Source: an uncultured Ruminococcus sp.
GTDB lineage: Bacteria; Bacillota; Clostridia; Oscillospirales; CAG-272
Direction of reading: 5' to 3'
Assembly (NCBI GenBank): GCA_902765885.1
Contig: CACXBN010000380.1
Span: 1-6,582 of the forward strand
DNA: 6,582 nucleotides
A program made the position numbers and the translations under genes. The notes beneath the pieces were generated by a model. That model saw only the letters and a program-made list of their open reading frames with translations. It had not been told where the DNA came from and made no database searches. This document shows positions 1 through 5,517 of this stretch, in pieces (within the stretch, counting starts at the first letter, position 1; each line of letters opens with the position of its first letter).

Positions 1-365
1 AATATGAATCGGAGCAGTACGATCTGGAGCCGCAGGTGGAAAAGAGCAAGAAAGAACTTGAAACCTTCGACCAGAGGTCCGTTGACCTCCGCCTGCTTTT
101 GAAAACTGTGAGAGAGCAGACCGACGTCAAGGAACTGACCCCCGCTCTTGTGAATTCGCTGATCGAGCGCATCGAAGTCCACAACAACGACAAGTACGAT
201 GGTCACTGTCACGTCAAGGTCGATATCTACTTTACCGTGGTCGGAATGATGAACGTTCCGGATGAGAAGGAGATTCAGGAAATGATGGAGGAAATGAAGA
301 ATAACCCGAAATCGTTGAACTCGTATCATAAACGCAAAAAGAAGAACGGTGTAACCTCGTTCTAA
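1..365 (+). CDS. Large serine recombinase, C-terminal fragment (5' end outside window)
   Basis: The reading frame is open from base 3 and stops with TAA at 363-365; bases 1-2 belong to a cut codon. The visible residues begin YESEQYDLEPQVEKSKKE, a charged, heptad-like segment typical of the coiled-coil region of large serine recombinases. They continue into VREQTDVKELTPALVNSLIERIEVH and a short beta-rich stretch (VKVDIYFTVVG). This matches the DUF4368-type C-terminus of Tn4451/TnpX-like recombinases, which excise and integrate mobile elements. The catalytic resolvase domain and the DNA-binding recombinase domain must lie left of the window and cannot be checked. The GTG at 36 lies inside the coiled coil and is not a start. 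The protein ends in a basic tail (KRKKKNGVTSF). Family assignment rests on recognising the C-terminal pattern, without alignment. It implies a mobile element to the left, with one end possibly just after this gene. Confidence 0.8.
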   Translation, partial: YESEQYDLEPQVEKSKKELETFDQRSVDLRLLLKTVREQTDVKELTPALVNSLIERIEVHNNDKYDGHCHVKVDIYFTVVGMMNVPDEKEIQEMMEEMKNNPKSLNSYHKRKKKNGVTSF

Positions 366-384
366 CGGGATTACACCGTTCTTC
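336..384 (-). terminator. Terminator of the SLH surface protein gene, overlapping the recombinase 3' end
   Basis: There is a perfect 14-bp inverted repeat, GAAGAACGGTGTAA at 341-354 and TTACACCGTTCTTC at 371-384, with a 16-base loop. On the minus strand the stem is followed by five T (336-340 read in reverse), which suits a rho-independent terminator for the surface protein gene ending at 445. On the plus strand the stem is followed by TAAAAAACA, so it is a poor terminator in that direction. The left arm codes for the last recombinase residues, and the recombinase stop codon lies in the loop. Confidence 0.7.
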
Positions 385-404
385 TAAAAAACATCCTTAT
401 CACG

Positions 405-430
405 GCCGGGCAAAAGTATTCCGGCTTTTT
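405..430 (+). terminator. Possible terminator of the recombinase gene
   Basis: GCCGG at 405-409 pairs with CCGGC at 421-425 across an 11-base loop and is followed directly by TTTTT. The stem is only 5 bp, so it is weak, but the run of T is on the correct side for a plus-strand transcript coming out of the recombinase gene. Confidence 0.45.
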
Positions 431-444
431 CTGATGACAACATG

Positions 445-3400
445 TCAGCTCTTTTTGTAAAGTTCTCCGGTAATCATATCGAAGATTGCATAGTCGTAAA
501 TTTTCTTGGATGAATTAACAAACTCAAGCACTATGTATCTGTTTTCGGCATTTGATGAGAGGAGACCGGGGATTCCTGCGGAAACATTGATCTGGCCTCT
601 TGCGGAGTCATTTGCGGTAGCCCATGAAATCAGGAAATCGGTTTCAGGGAACTCAGCGGTTGTATTTGCGTAATAGTAGTAAACAGTACCTGATTCTTTA
701 GGTGTGATCTGAATGAATGTTCCGACTATACTGTATGTGAAACCGTAGTTTGTTGGTGTGACTACAGGTGTCGGATCATCAGGTGTAACTTCGCTTACTT
801 CGAGTTTTACTATAACCGGAGTAGAAAGTATGAGGCTTCCGTCAGTCTGTAAAACTGCTGCTGAGAGAACCACATAGTCAAATTCTTCATTGATTGCTGT
901 TGTTACGGGTATCGATGAAGAAGAACGAGCGGTTACGGATATCATACCTGACATATCCTCGTCTGCAACCATATAGAAATTCCAGAATTCATCAACAGTC
1001 ATACCGTTGTTGGGATTGTTTGCGAAGAACCAGTAAACTCTTCCGTCATTGGAGACTCTGAATGAAACTTCCGCACCCTCGTCCTTTTCACTGTATACGG
1101 GAAGTGTGACAAAACCGGAATCCGCGGGAGCAAGGTTGTTATCGAGTTTGAGAACATACGGATAGAATGTATGTCCTTCATCGGAAGTAAAGAGGAAAAC
1201 TATATAAGGATAAGTGCGAGCGATTGTCGAATCATATGAAATGCTTGCAAGTCTCGTGCTTGTAACGGTTACAGTTCCTCTGAAGTTTCTTGTGACTTCG
1301 GAGAATTCCTTAACAAATCCTGCAACTGAAGGAACGGTAGCACTGTCAGTGTAATAATACTGGATGGTACCTGTTGTTGTGGGTCTGTAAGAGATTACTT
1401 TTTCAGAGTTTACATACGGATCGATTGAGAACCCGGTCGAATAGTCAACATAGAGTGCAACAGGGAAGAAGTAATCGCCGTGTGCATCTCTCAGGGCTAT
1501 AATCGCATATGGATATGTAGCTGTGTTAATGTTGGTGTTGAATGTCACTTCGGATTCTACGTCTTTTTCTACGTCGACACTGCCTTTGTATGCTGCTCTT
1601 CTGTAATTTGTATAGAAGTCTGCAGGAGACGGAAGTTCTTCTTCAGCTGACAGGTAGAAGAGGACTGTTCCGGTTACTGACGGCTTGAATGTGAATTTGC
1701 CGGGAGCTGTGACGCGAGGATCTGTTGTGAATCCGTCATCGCCTGTTGCGACTACAACCGGTTTGTAGTACAGACCGTCGGGGTTCTGAACTATCATTGC
1801 GATATAAGGATAGTTGTTTGCGTATCTGAGGTTGATTTCGAGACTGTATGATCTTCTAGCTACTACTGCCTGGGTGCCTTTGAAAGCATTCTCCTTGTCA
1901 GCATAAGCCTGAAGGAATTCAGCCTGAGAGAGTGTGTTTCCGGAATCAGTATAGAACCAGTACAGTGTGCCGTTGGATTCTGTGCTGTAAACCAGATCAT
2001 CATATTCTGCATCAAGAGCGGGATTTGTGAGGAATCCGTTACCTGTAAGAACAGTGTTGGAAATCACAACCGGTGCATATTTTGAAGGTCCGCTTACAAG
2101 CTGTAACACAGCATATTTATAATTGGAAACTTTGTTTGCAGCAAACAGTTCCTGTGAATACGGTTTAGCCGAAACAACAGTGAACGATGTTGCATTAGCT
2201 GAATTCTTATAAATCGTTTCATATTCTGCAGCTGTTGGTGTAACAGATGAGTTTGTGAAGTACACATACATTGTTCCGCCATAATTGGATTCGAAATTGA
2301 GGTAGTAGTATGTGTCATCTGTGGTCATGTACGGAGCAGATGCAAATATTTCAGTAGTTGAACTGGAACCCGAATATGTAGTTGCTGCAAATACGGCTGT
2401 TAAGTTGTTGCCGATAAGATATGACTTCGGAACCATAGAGGAAACAAAGCCGGAAGCAGCGATAGTAGCATCTTCGATGGAACCGTTTCCTGTAACGGTT
2501 ACGTTTTCAGCATGAACCTTAACGTTGAGTTTGTCAACTGAACCGTTCTGGAGAGCGATCGTGGTCGGGTTTTCAACGGTAAGATTATCTACCTTTGATT
2601 TGTTAAGGAATGTGAGTGTTCCTGTTCCCTCGAGAACGACTTCGCCTACGTCTGTTCCGTCAAGAACAACATTGGTTGCTCCTCTTACATAGAGTGTGCC
2701 ATCGATTTTTGAATTGGAAATCGTTACGGTACCATTGCCAGCGCCTTCGCTGATTATATTTCTTCCATTAAGAGTTGCGTTGCTTATAAGAATATTTGAT
2801 GCTGTTATAATACTGTTTTCTGCGTTGGCATCAGCATCACGTCCGGATTTACTTGCATCATAAATAGCACCGAATGCTCTGTAAATAACTGTAAGAGCCT
2901 CGGCTCTGGTCATTGTCTGCTTCGGCTTGAAGAGATATGTTCCGTTGTTCTGAGCATAACCGTTTATAACACCTGCATCAACTGCTTTGAGTACGTCTGA
3001 TCTGTAGTATGACGATATTGTTTCATAGTCAGTAAATGTTCCTGCGAGAGATGCCGGGTTTCCTGAAAGGTTGAGGTATCTGACAAGGAGAGCAACGGCT
3101 TCTTCTCTGGGAATCTCTGCATTAGGGTTGCAGTAAGTGCCGTAGTTGATAAGGAAGCCCTGCGCGTTTGCCTTGCAGAAATAAGGATAGAACCAGTCGG
3201 ATTCCTTGACATCGGTGAATCTGACAGGAGTTTCCTCGGTAAGTCCTGCTGTTTCTGTAAGAATCTTTATGTATTCGGCTCTTGTGATTGCCTTATCGGG
3301 TTTAAACTGGAATGTGCCATCCTGCTGTTTATAACCGTTTAAGACTTCTTTGTCTACAAGATAAGGAATCTGTCTACCTGTCCACGCCCAGTGAGCGGAG

Positions 3401-3501
3401 ACATCAGTAAACGGAAGCTCTTCGGCTGCTACCGATGTTACTATGCCTATGGAGACAAGAGCAACAAGAAGTAAAGCCAGTATTTTCTTTGTTATGTTCA
3501 T
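445..3501 (-). CDS. Secreted SLH-domain surface protein with beta-helix and six tandem repeats
   Basis: This 1018-residue protein is exported and probably held on the cell wall. Residues 1-26 are a signal peptide (MNITKK, hydrophobic core, likely cut after VAA). Three SLH domains follow at about 29-88, 93-145 and 154-213. Their signature segments are ITRAEYIKIL (72-81), IPREEAVALL (130-139) and MTRAEALTVI (197-206). In known family members SLH trimers bind secondary cell-wall polysaccharide. Residues about 228-350 form a right-handed beta-helix-like region with 19-20-residue rungs. Residues about 388-1018 are six diverged repeats of about 100 residues rich in Tyr, Phe and Thr, with a Pro/Thr linker (about 902-917) before the last. 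There is no sortase motif or C-terminal membrane segment, so SLH binding is the only visible anchor. SLH2 holds two cysteines (109 and 123), rare in secreted proteins and possibly a disulfide. No enzymatic domain was recognised, so it may be an S-layer component, adhesin or other structural surface protein. The ATG has an AGGAGG site 5 bases upstream. Confidence 0.92.
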   Translation of the reverse strand: MNITKKILALLLVALVSIGIVTSVAAEELPFTDVSAHWAWTGRQIPYLVDKEVLNGYKQQDGTFQFKPDKAITRAEYIKILTETAGLTEETPVRFTDVKESDWFYPYFCKANAQGFLINYGTYCNPNAEIPREEAVALLVRYLNLSGNPASLAGTFTDYETISSYYRSDVLKAVDAGVINGYAQNNGTYLFKPKQTMTRAEALTVIYRAFGAIYDASKSGRDADANAENSIITASNILISNATLNGRNIISEGAGNGTVTISNSKIDGTLYVRGATNVVLDGTDVGEVVLEGTGTLTFLNKSKVDNLTVENPTTIALQNGSVDKLNVKVHAENVTVTGNGSIEDATIAASGFVSSMVPKSYLIGNNLTAVFAATTYSGSSSTTEIFASAPYMTTDDTYYYLNFESNYGGTMYVYFTNSSVTPTAAEYETIYKNSANATSFTVVSAKPYSQELFAANKVSNYKYAVLQLVSGPSKYAPVVISNTVLTGNGFLTNPALDAEYDDLVYSTESNGTLYWFYTDSGNTLSQAEFLQAYADKENAFKGTQAVVARRSYSLEINLRYANNYPYIAMIVQNPDGLYYKPVVVATGDDGFTTDPRVTAPGKFTFKPSVTGTVLFYLSAEEELPSPADFYTNYRRAAYKGSVDVEKDVESEVTFNTNINTATYPYAIIALRDAHGDYFFPVALYVDYSTGFSIDPYVNSEKVISYRPTTTGTIQYYYTDSATVPSVAGFVKEFSEVTRNFRGTVTVTSTRLASISYDSTIARTYPYIVFLFTSDEGHTFYPYVLKLDNNLAPADSGFVTLPVYSEKDEGAEVSFRVSNDGRVYWFFANNPNNGMTVDEFWNFYMVADEDMSGMISVTARSSSSIPVTTAINEEFDYVVLSAAVLQTDGSLILSTPVIVKLEVSEVTPDDPTPVVTPTNYGFTYSIVGTFIQITPKESGTVYYYYANTTAEFPETDFLISWATANDSARGQINVSAGIPGLLSSNAENRYIVLEFVNSSKKIYDYAIFDMITGELYKKS
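448..2340 (-). repeat. Six diverged ~100-residue tandem repeats within the surface protein
   Basis: Approximate units are residues 388-486, 487-588, 589-688, 689-794, 795-918 and 919-1018. Most open with a GF(x)T(x)P-like turn. All but one then have a Gly-Thr step followed by an aromatic strand: GTMYVYF at 409, GTLYWFY at 511, GTVLFYL at 611, GTIQYYY at 711, GRVYWFF at 820 and GTVYYYY at 938. Next come a short acidic/aromatic helix-like stretch (P..F..Y) and a strand such as YPYIV or YPYAI before a closing P-V strand. Anchor spacings are 102, 100, 100, 109 and 118 residues, so the middle units are the most regular and the last two carry insertions. The pattern suggests a row of all-beta modules. 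Confidence 0.8.
2452..2784 (-). repeat. Beta-helix rungs of 19-20 residues within the surface protein
   Basis: Residues about 240-350 show a periodic core: SKIDGTLYV at 264, TDVGEVVL at 283, SKVDNLTV at 302, GSVDKLNV with its Ser at 321, and GSIEDATI with its Ser at 341. A looser copy, SNATLNGRNII, starts at 240. The steps between the last five are 19, 19, 19 and 20 residues. Alternating small or polar turns and Val/Ile/Leu strands with Asn and Gly at corners fit a right-handed parallel beta-helix placed as a spacer between the SLH anchor and the outer repeats. Confidence 0.7.
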
Positions 3502-3506
3502 GTTTT

Positions 3507-3512
3507 CCTCCT
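3507..3512 (-). promoter_or_regulatory. Ribosome binding site of the surface protein gene
   Basis: On the minus strand a perfect AGGAGG lies 5 bases before the ATG at 3501. It fixes the start codon and predicts high translation, as expected for an abundant wall protein. Confidence 0.9.
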
Positions 3513-3548
3513 AATAATATATGGAATATTATGAATGCTAACACGAGT

Positions 3549-3577
3549 ATTATACTCATTTTTCCCTTATTTATCAA
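3549..3577 (-). promoter_or_regulatory. Sigma-A promoter of the surface protein gene, with dyad over the -10
   Basis: Read on the minus strand, TTGATA (3577-3572) is the -35, followed by a 17-base spacer and a perfect TATAAT -10 (3554-3549). Transcription should start near 3542, giving a 5' leader of about 40 bases. The -10 sits inside a perfect 13-bp dyad, GAGTATTATACTC at 3545-3557, which could bind a repressor or be chance in AT-rich DNA. Upstream of the -35, GTGAGA occurs twice on the plus strand (3578-3583 and 3590-3595), 12 bases apart. Confidence 0.85.
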
Positions 3578-3731
3578 GTGAGAAATAGTGTGAGAGCATT
3601 TCAAAAGTGTTAATTTATTTTGAAAAAAGCGATTTATCATCGTTTTCTCTGTGTGTTAGGACGAACAGCCTGTTTTAAAAGTTCCTGCTATAGGAAAATG
3701 TCTGTGTTTTTGACTTTTTTTATGCTCTATA

Positions 3732-3760
3732 TTGTTAATTAAGTTACACTATGGTAACAT
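3732..3760 (+). promoter_or_regulatory. Weak candidate promoter and operator of the acyltransferase gene
   Basis: TTGTTA (3732-3737) and TAACAT (3755-3760) are 17 bases apart, each matching four of six consensus bases. A dyad of GTTAC (3743-3747) and GTAAC (3754-3758) overlaps the -10 and has the form of a small operator. A better -35, TTGACT at 3710-3715, has no good -10 at the right distance. The remainder of the 293-base divergent spacer shows no other site I can support. Confidence 0.3.
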
Positions 3761-3772
3761 AAGGGAAGTAAA

Positions 3773-3817
3773 ATGTTGATATCTCAGGTGCGAAATGAAA
3801 GAGTTTCAAAGATTTGA
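3773..3817 (+). CDS. Possible 14-residue leader ORF upstream of the acyltransferase
   Basis: An ATG at 3773 follows AAGGGAAG (3761-3768) at a usable distance and encodes MLISQVRNERVSKI, ending with TGA at 3815-3817. It overlaps the first acyltransferase ATG (3795) in another frame and stops one base before the second in-frame ATG (3819). The better ribosome binding site belongs to this short ORF, so translation of the acyltransferase could be coupled to it. It may equally be chance; there is no conservation evidence. Confidence 0.2.
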   Translation: MLISQVRNERVSKI

Positions 3818-5063
3818 CATGAAAAAACCGCCTGTAAGGACGAAGTGGTATCTGAGACCTCTCACTTATCTTCTAAGCCTTCCGGCAGTAATCAAGCACA
3901 AAACGATTATCACCAAAAATGGAACTGAAAGCCTAAAACCTCCTTATGTTCTTTTATGCAATCATAATGCATTTATGGATTTTAAGGTTGCAACAAAGGC
4001 AATATTTCCCGCGCGCGCCAATTACGTGGTTGCAATAGACGGATTTATAGGGCGCGAAAAACTGCTCAGGGACGTAGGATGCATATGCAAAAGAAAATTT
4101 ACAAATGATCTTACTCTTATCAGGCAGCTTAAAAAAGTAATCCAGAACGGTGATGTTGCGGTCCTTTACCCTGAAGCAAGATACTCTCTGTGCGGTACAA
4201 CCGCTGTTCTCCCATCTTCGCTGGGAAAATTCTGTAAAATGATGGATGTGCCGGTGGTTTCTCTCATATGCCACGGGCATCATGTCAACTCTCCCTTCTG
4301 GAACCTTCATGACCGGAAAGTAGCTCCTACGGAAGCAGAAATGACACTTCTTTTTTCGCGGGAAGATCTGAAGAAGTATTCGGACGATGAGATTAATTCA
4401 AAAATAGTGGACTCATTCCAGTATGATGACTACGCATGGCAAAAAGAGCGTGGAATCAGGATTAAATATAATAAAAGAGCTGAAGGACTTCACAGTGTTC
4501 TCTATCAGTGCCCGCATTGCGGTAAAGAATATGATATGAGATCCGAAGGAGCAAAGCTGATTTGCGGTGCATGCGGTAAATCCTGGAGCCTTACGGAACT
4601 CGGAGAGCTGTGCGCCGATTACGGTGAAACCGAATTTTCACATATCCCGGACTGGTATGAATGGGAAAGAGCAAATGTCCGGAAAGAGGTCAGAGAAGGC
4701 ACCTATTCGTCCGGAAAGCTCAAAGTGAAAGTTCAGTCATTGCCAAACGCCAAAAGATTTATATGTCTCGGAGAGGGAACTCTGGTTCATGATATGAACG
4801 GGTTTGCTGTCAGGGTAACTGATAAAGACGGTGATGAACATGAAATGATTAAAACACCGGCCAGTTTGTATTCATGTCATATTGAGTACAATTATTTGGG
4901 AAAACACGGAGATTGTGTTGATCTGAACACGCTTGAAGATACGTGGTATGTATATCCTTATGGAAATGATTTTTCTGTAACGAAAATGGCTTTGGCAACA
5001 GAAGAATTATATTATCTTCATAGAGAATTGATAGGAAGGCCATGTAAACCCGGATTGGCATAA
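3795..5063 (+). CDS. PlsC-like acyltransferase fused to a zinc ribbon
   Basis: The 422-residue protein has an N-terminal PlsC/LPLAT domain (about 45-190). The catalytic H(x)4D motif is NHNAFMD, His57 and Asp62. The acceptor-phosphate motif is YPEARYS at 125-131, replacing the usual FPEGTRS. Known relatives move a fatty-acyl chain onto lysophosphatidic acid or a similar lysolipid at the inner membrane face. A mildly hydrophobic stretch at 19-33 could dip into the membrane; there is no clear transmembrane helix. Residues 239-260 form a zinc ribbon, CPHC and CGAC (Cys239, 242, 257, 260). About 160 further residues are not recognised. PlsC proteins are usually near 200-250 residues, so this is a fused, longer form, and its true acceptor is uncertain. 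The ATG at 3795 has only a weak AGG upstream; the in-frame ATG at 3819 is an alternative start. It is divergent from the surface protein gene and ends 78 bases before the tRNA promoter, with no convincing terminator. Confidence 0.88.
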   Translation: MKEFQRFDMKKPPVRTKWYLRPLTYLLSLPAVIKHKTIITKNGTESLKPPYVLLCNHNAFMDFKVATKAIFPARANYVVAIDGFIGREKLLRDVGCICKRKFTNDLTLIRQLKKVIQNGDVAVLYPEARYSLCGTTAVLPSSLGKFCKMMDVPVVSLICHGHHVNSPFWNLHDRKVAPTEAEMTLLFSREDLKKYSDDEINSKIVDSFQYDDYAWQKERGIRIKYNKRAEGLHSVLYQCPHCGKEYDMRSEGAKLICGACGKSWSLTELGELCADYGETEFSHIPDWYEWERANVRKEVREGTYSSGKLKVKVQSLPNAKRFICLGEGTLVHDMNGFAVRVTDKDGDEHEMIKTPASLYSCHIEYNYLGKHGDCVDLNTLEDTWYVYPYGNDFSVTKMALATEELYYLHRELIGRPCKPGLA

Positions 5064-5141
5064 TTTTCCTAATAATTGCCGGTCAATACACTTTCGATAA
5101 AAAACAAAAACAAAAAAGCATTAACTACATTAATTTTTCAC

Positions 5142-5171
5142 TTGACATAACAAGTTGATTTGAGGTATAAT
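5142..5171 (+). promoter_or_regulatory. Strong sigma-A promoter of tRNA-Ser
   Basis: A perfect TTGACA (5142-5147) and a perfect TATAAT (5166-5171) are 18 bases apart. The A- and T-rich stretch at about 5098-5139 just upstream resembles an UP element, which is common at stable RNA promoters. Start of transcription is expected near 5178. ACTTG (5140-5144) and CAAGT (5151-5155) form a small dyad over the -35 of unknown meaning. Confidence 0.9.
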
Positions 5172-5178
5172 ACGCGGT

Positions 5179-5197
5179 GTCGTGAGAAAATCACGAC
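5179..5197 (+). other. Hairpin filling the 5' leader of the tRNA-Ser transcript
   Basis: GTCGTGA (5179-5185) pairs perfectly with TCACGAC (5191-5197) around a GAAAA loop. The expected transcription start is at or next to its first base, and only three bases separate it from the mature tRNA 5' end at 5201. The whole predicted leader is therefore a 7-bp hairpin that RNase P would remove. Confidence 0.6.
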
Positions 5198-5200
5198 TAC

Positions 5201-5286
5201 GCAGGGTTATCGAAGCGGTCATAACGAGGCGGTCTTGAAAACCGTTTGGGGGTAACCCCACGTGGGTTCGAATCCCACACCCTGCG
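5201..5286 (+). tRNA. tRNA-Ser, anticodon UGA
   Basis: This is a class II tRNA of 86 bases that reads UCA codons. The acceptor stem is GCAGGGT (5201-5207) with ACCCTGC (5279-5285), and the discriminator is G (5286), as seryl-tRNA synthetase prefers. The D-stem is TCG/CGA with GG in the loop (5217-5218). The anticodon stem is GCGGT/ACCGT, closing with a G-U pair, and the loop CTTGAAA (5234-5240) places TGA at 5236-5238. The long variable arm (TGGGG, GTAA, CCCCA) is the serine hallmark. The T-arm is GTGGG, TTCGAAT, CCCAC. CCA is not encoded (TCA follows) and must be added by nucleotidyltransferase. Confidence 0.96.
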
Positions 5287-5290
5287 TCAG

Positions 5291-5322
5291 AAAAAAGCAC
5301 TTGCGAAAGCAAGTGCTTTTTT
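5291..5322 (+). terminator. Rho-independent terminator of tRNA-Ser
   Basis: GCACTTGC (5297-5304) pairs perfectly with GCAAGTGC (5309-5316) around a GAAA tetraloop, flanked by six A and six T that extend the helix to 14 bp. It begins four bases after the tRNA and would work in both directions. Confidence 0.93.
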
Positions 5323-5325
5323 CAA

Positions 5326-5492
5326 CGATGTGTTCCGCTTTGCGGAACTGATGTTTGGCTTCGTCAAGTGATGTGCCCTTCGGGCGTGATGTGTGCCTTC
5401 GGCACGTGAGCGGAACACGTCGCATCACTTTCCGCTTCAGCGGCAATCATCACTACGGCGATAGCCGTAACATCACTTGCCCGTCAGGGCAA
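5326..5492. repeat. Array of seven short hairpins with inverting spacer motif
   Basis: Seven small stem-loops follow one another: 5332-5348 (7 bp), 5355-5367 (5 bp), 5375-5385 (4 bp), 5393-5405 (5 bp), 5432-5443 (4 bp), 5454-5469 (6 bp) and 5477-5492 (6 bp). The first four have three-base loops, TTT in the first and TTC in the others. The last three have four-base loops (TTCA, GATA, GTCA). The first four are spaced by TGATGT (5349, 5369, 5387); the last three are preceded by ATCACT (5424, 5449, 5472), the same motif reversed. A 13-base inverted repeat with one mismatch (5326-5338 with 5410-5422) encloses hairpins 2-4 and competes with hairpin 1. No gene explains it. It looks like an intergenic palindromic repeat, perhaps a small mobile or RNA element. 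I have an unverified impression that similar arrays recur in Clostridia genomes. Confidence 0.8.
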
Positions 5493-5517
5493 ACTTCACT
5501 TTTGCATTTTCGTTCAT

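Noticed and set aside
36..365. Independent 109-residue gene starting at GTG 36
   Set aside because: The frame is open to the window edge, and the upstream residues continue the coiled coil of the recombinase.
2312..2515. Plus-strand ORF inside the surface protein gene
   Set aside because: It is a shadow of the minus-strand gene, with no promoter or ribosome binding site of its own.
3682..3696. TTCCT/AGGAA hairpin in the divergent spacer
   Set aside because: It has only a 5-bp AT-containing stem and no associated T run or gene end, so it is within chance expectation.
3954..4310. Minus-strand 118-residue ORF inside the acyltransferase
   Set aside because: It is antisense to the catalytic domain, where the plus-strand frame shows clear conserved motifs.
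5130..5312. Minus-strand ORF containing GCGIRTHVGLPPNGFQ, and the overlapping minus ORF 5219-5446
   Set aside because: Both are antisense translations of tRNA-Ser and its terminator, a familiar source of false hypothetical proteins.
5326..5492. CRISPR array
   Set aside because: The repeated spacer motif is only about six bases, it flips orientation, and there are no equal-length unique spacers or cas genes.
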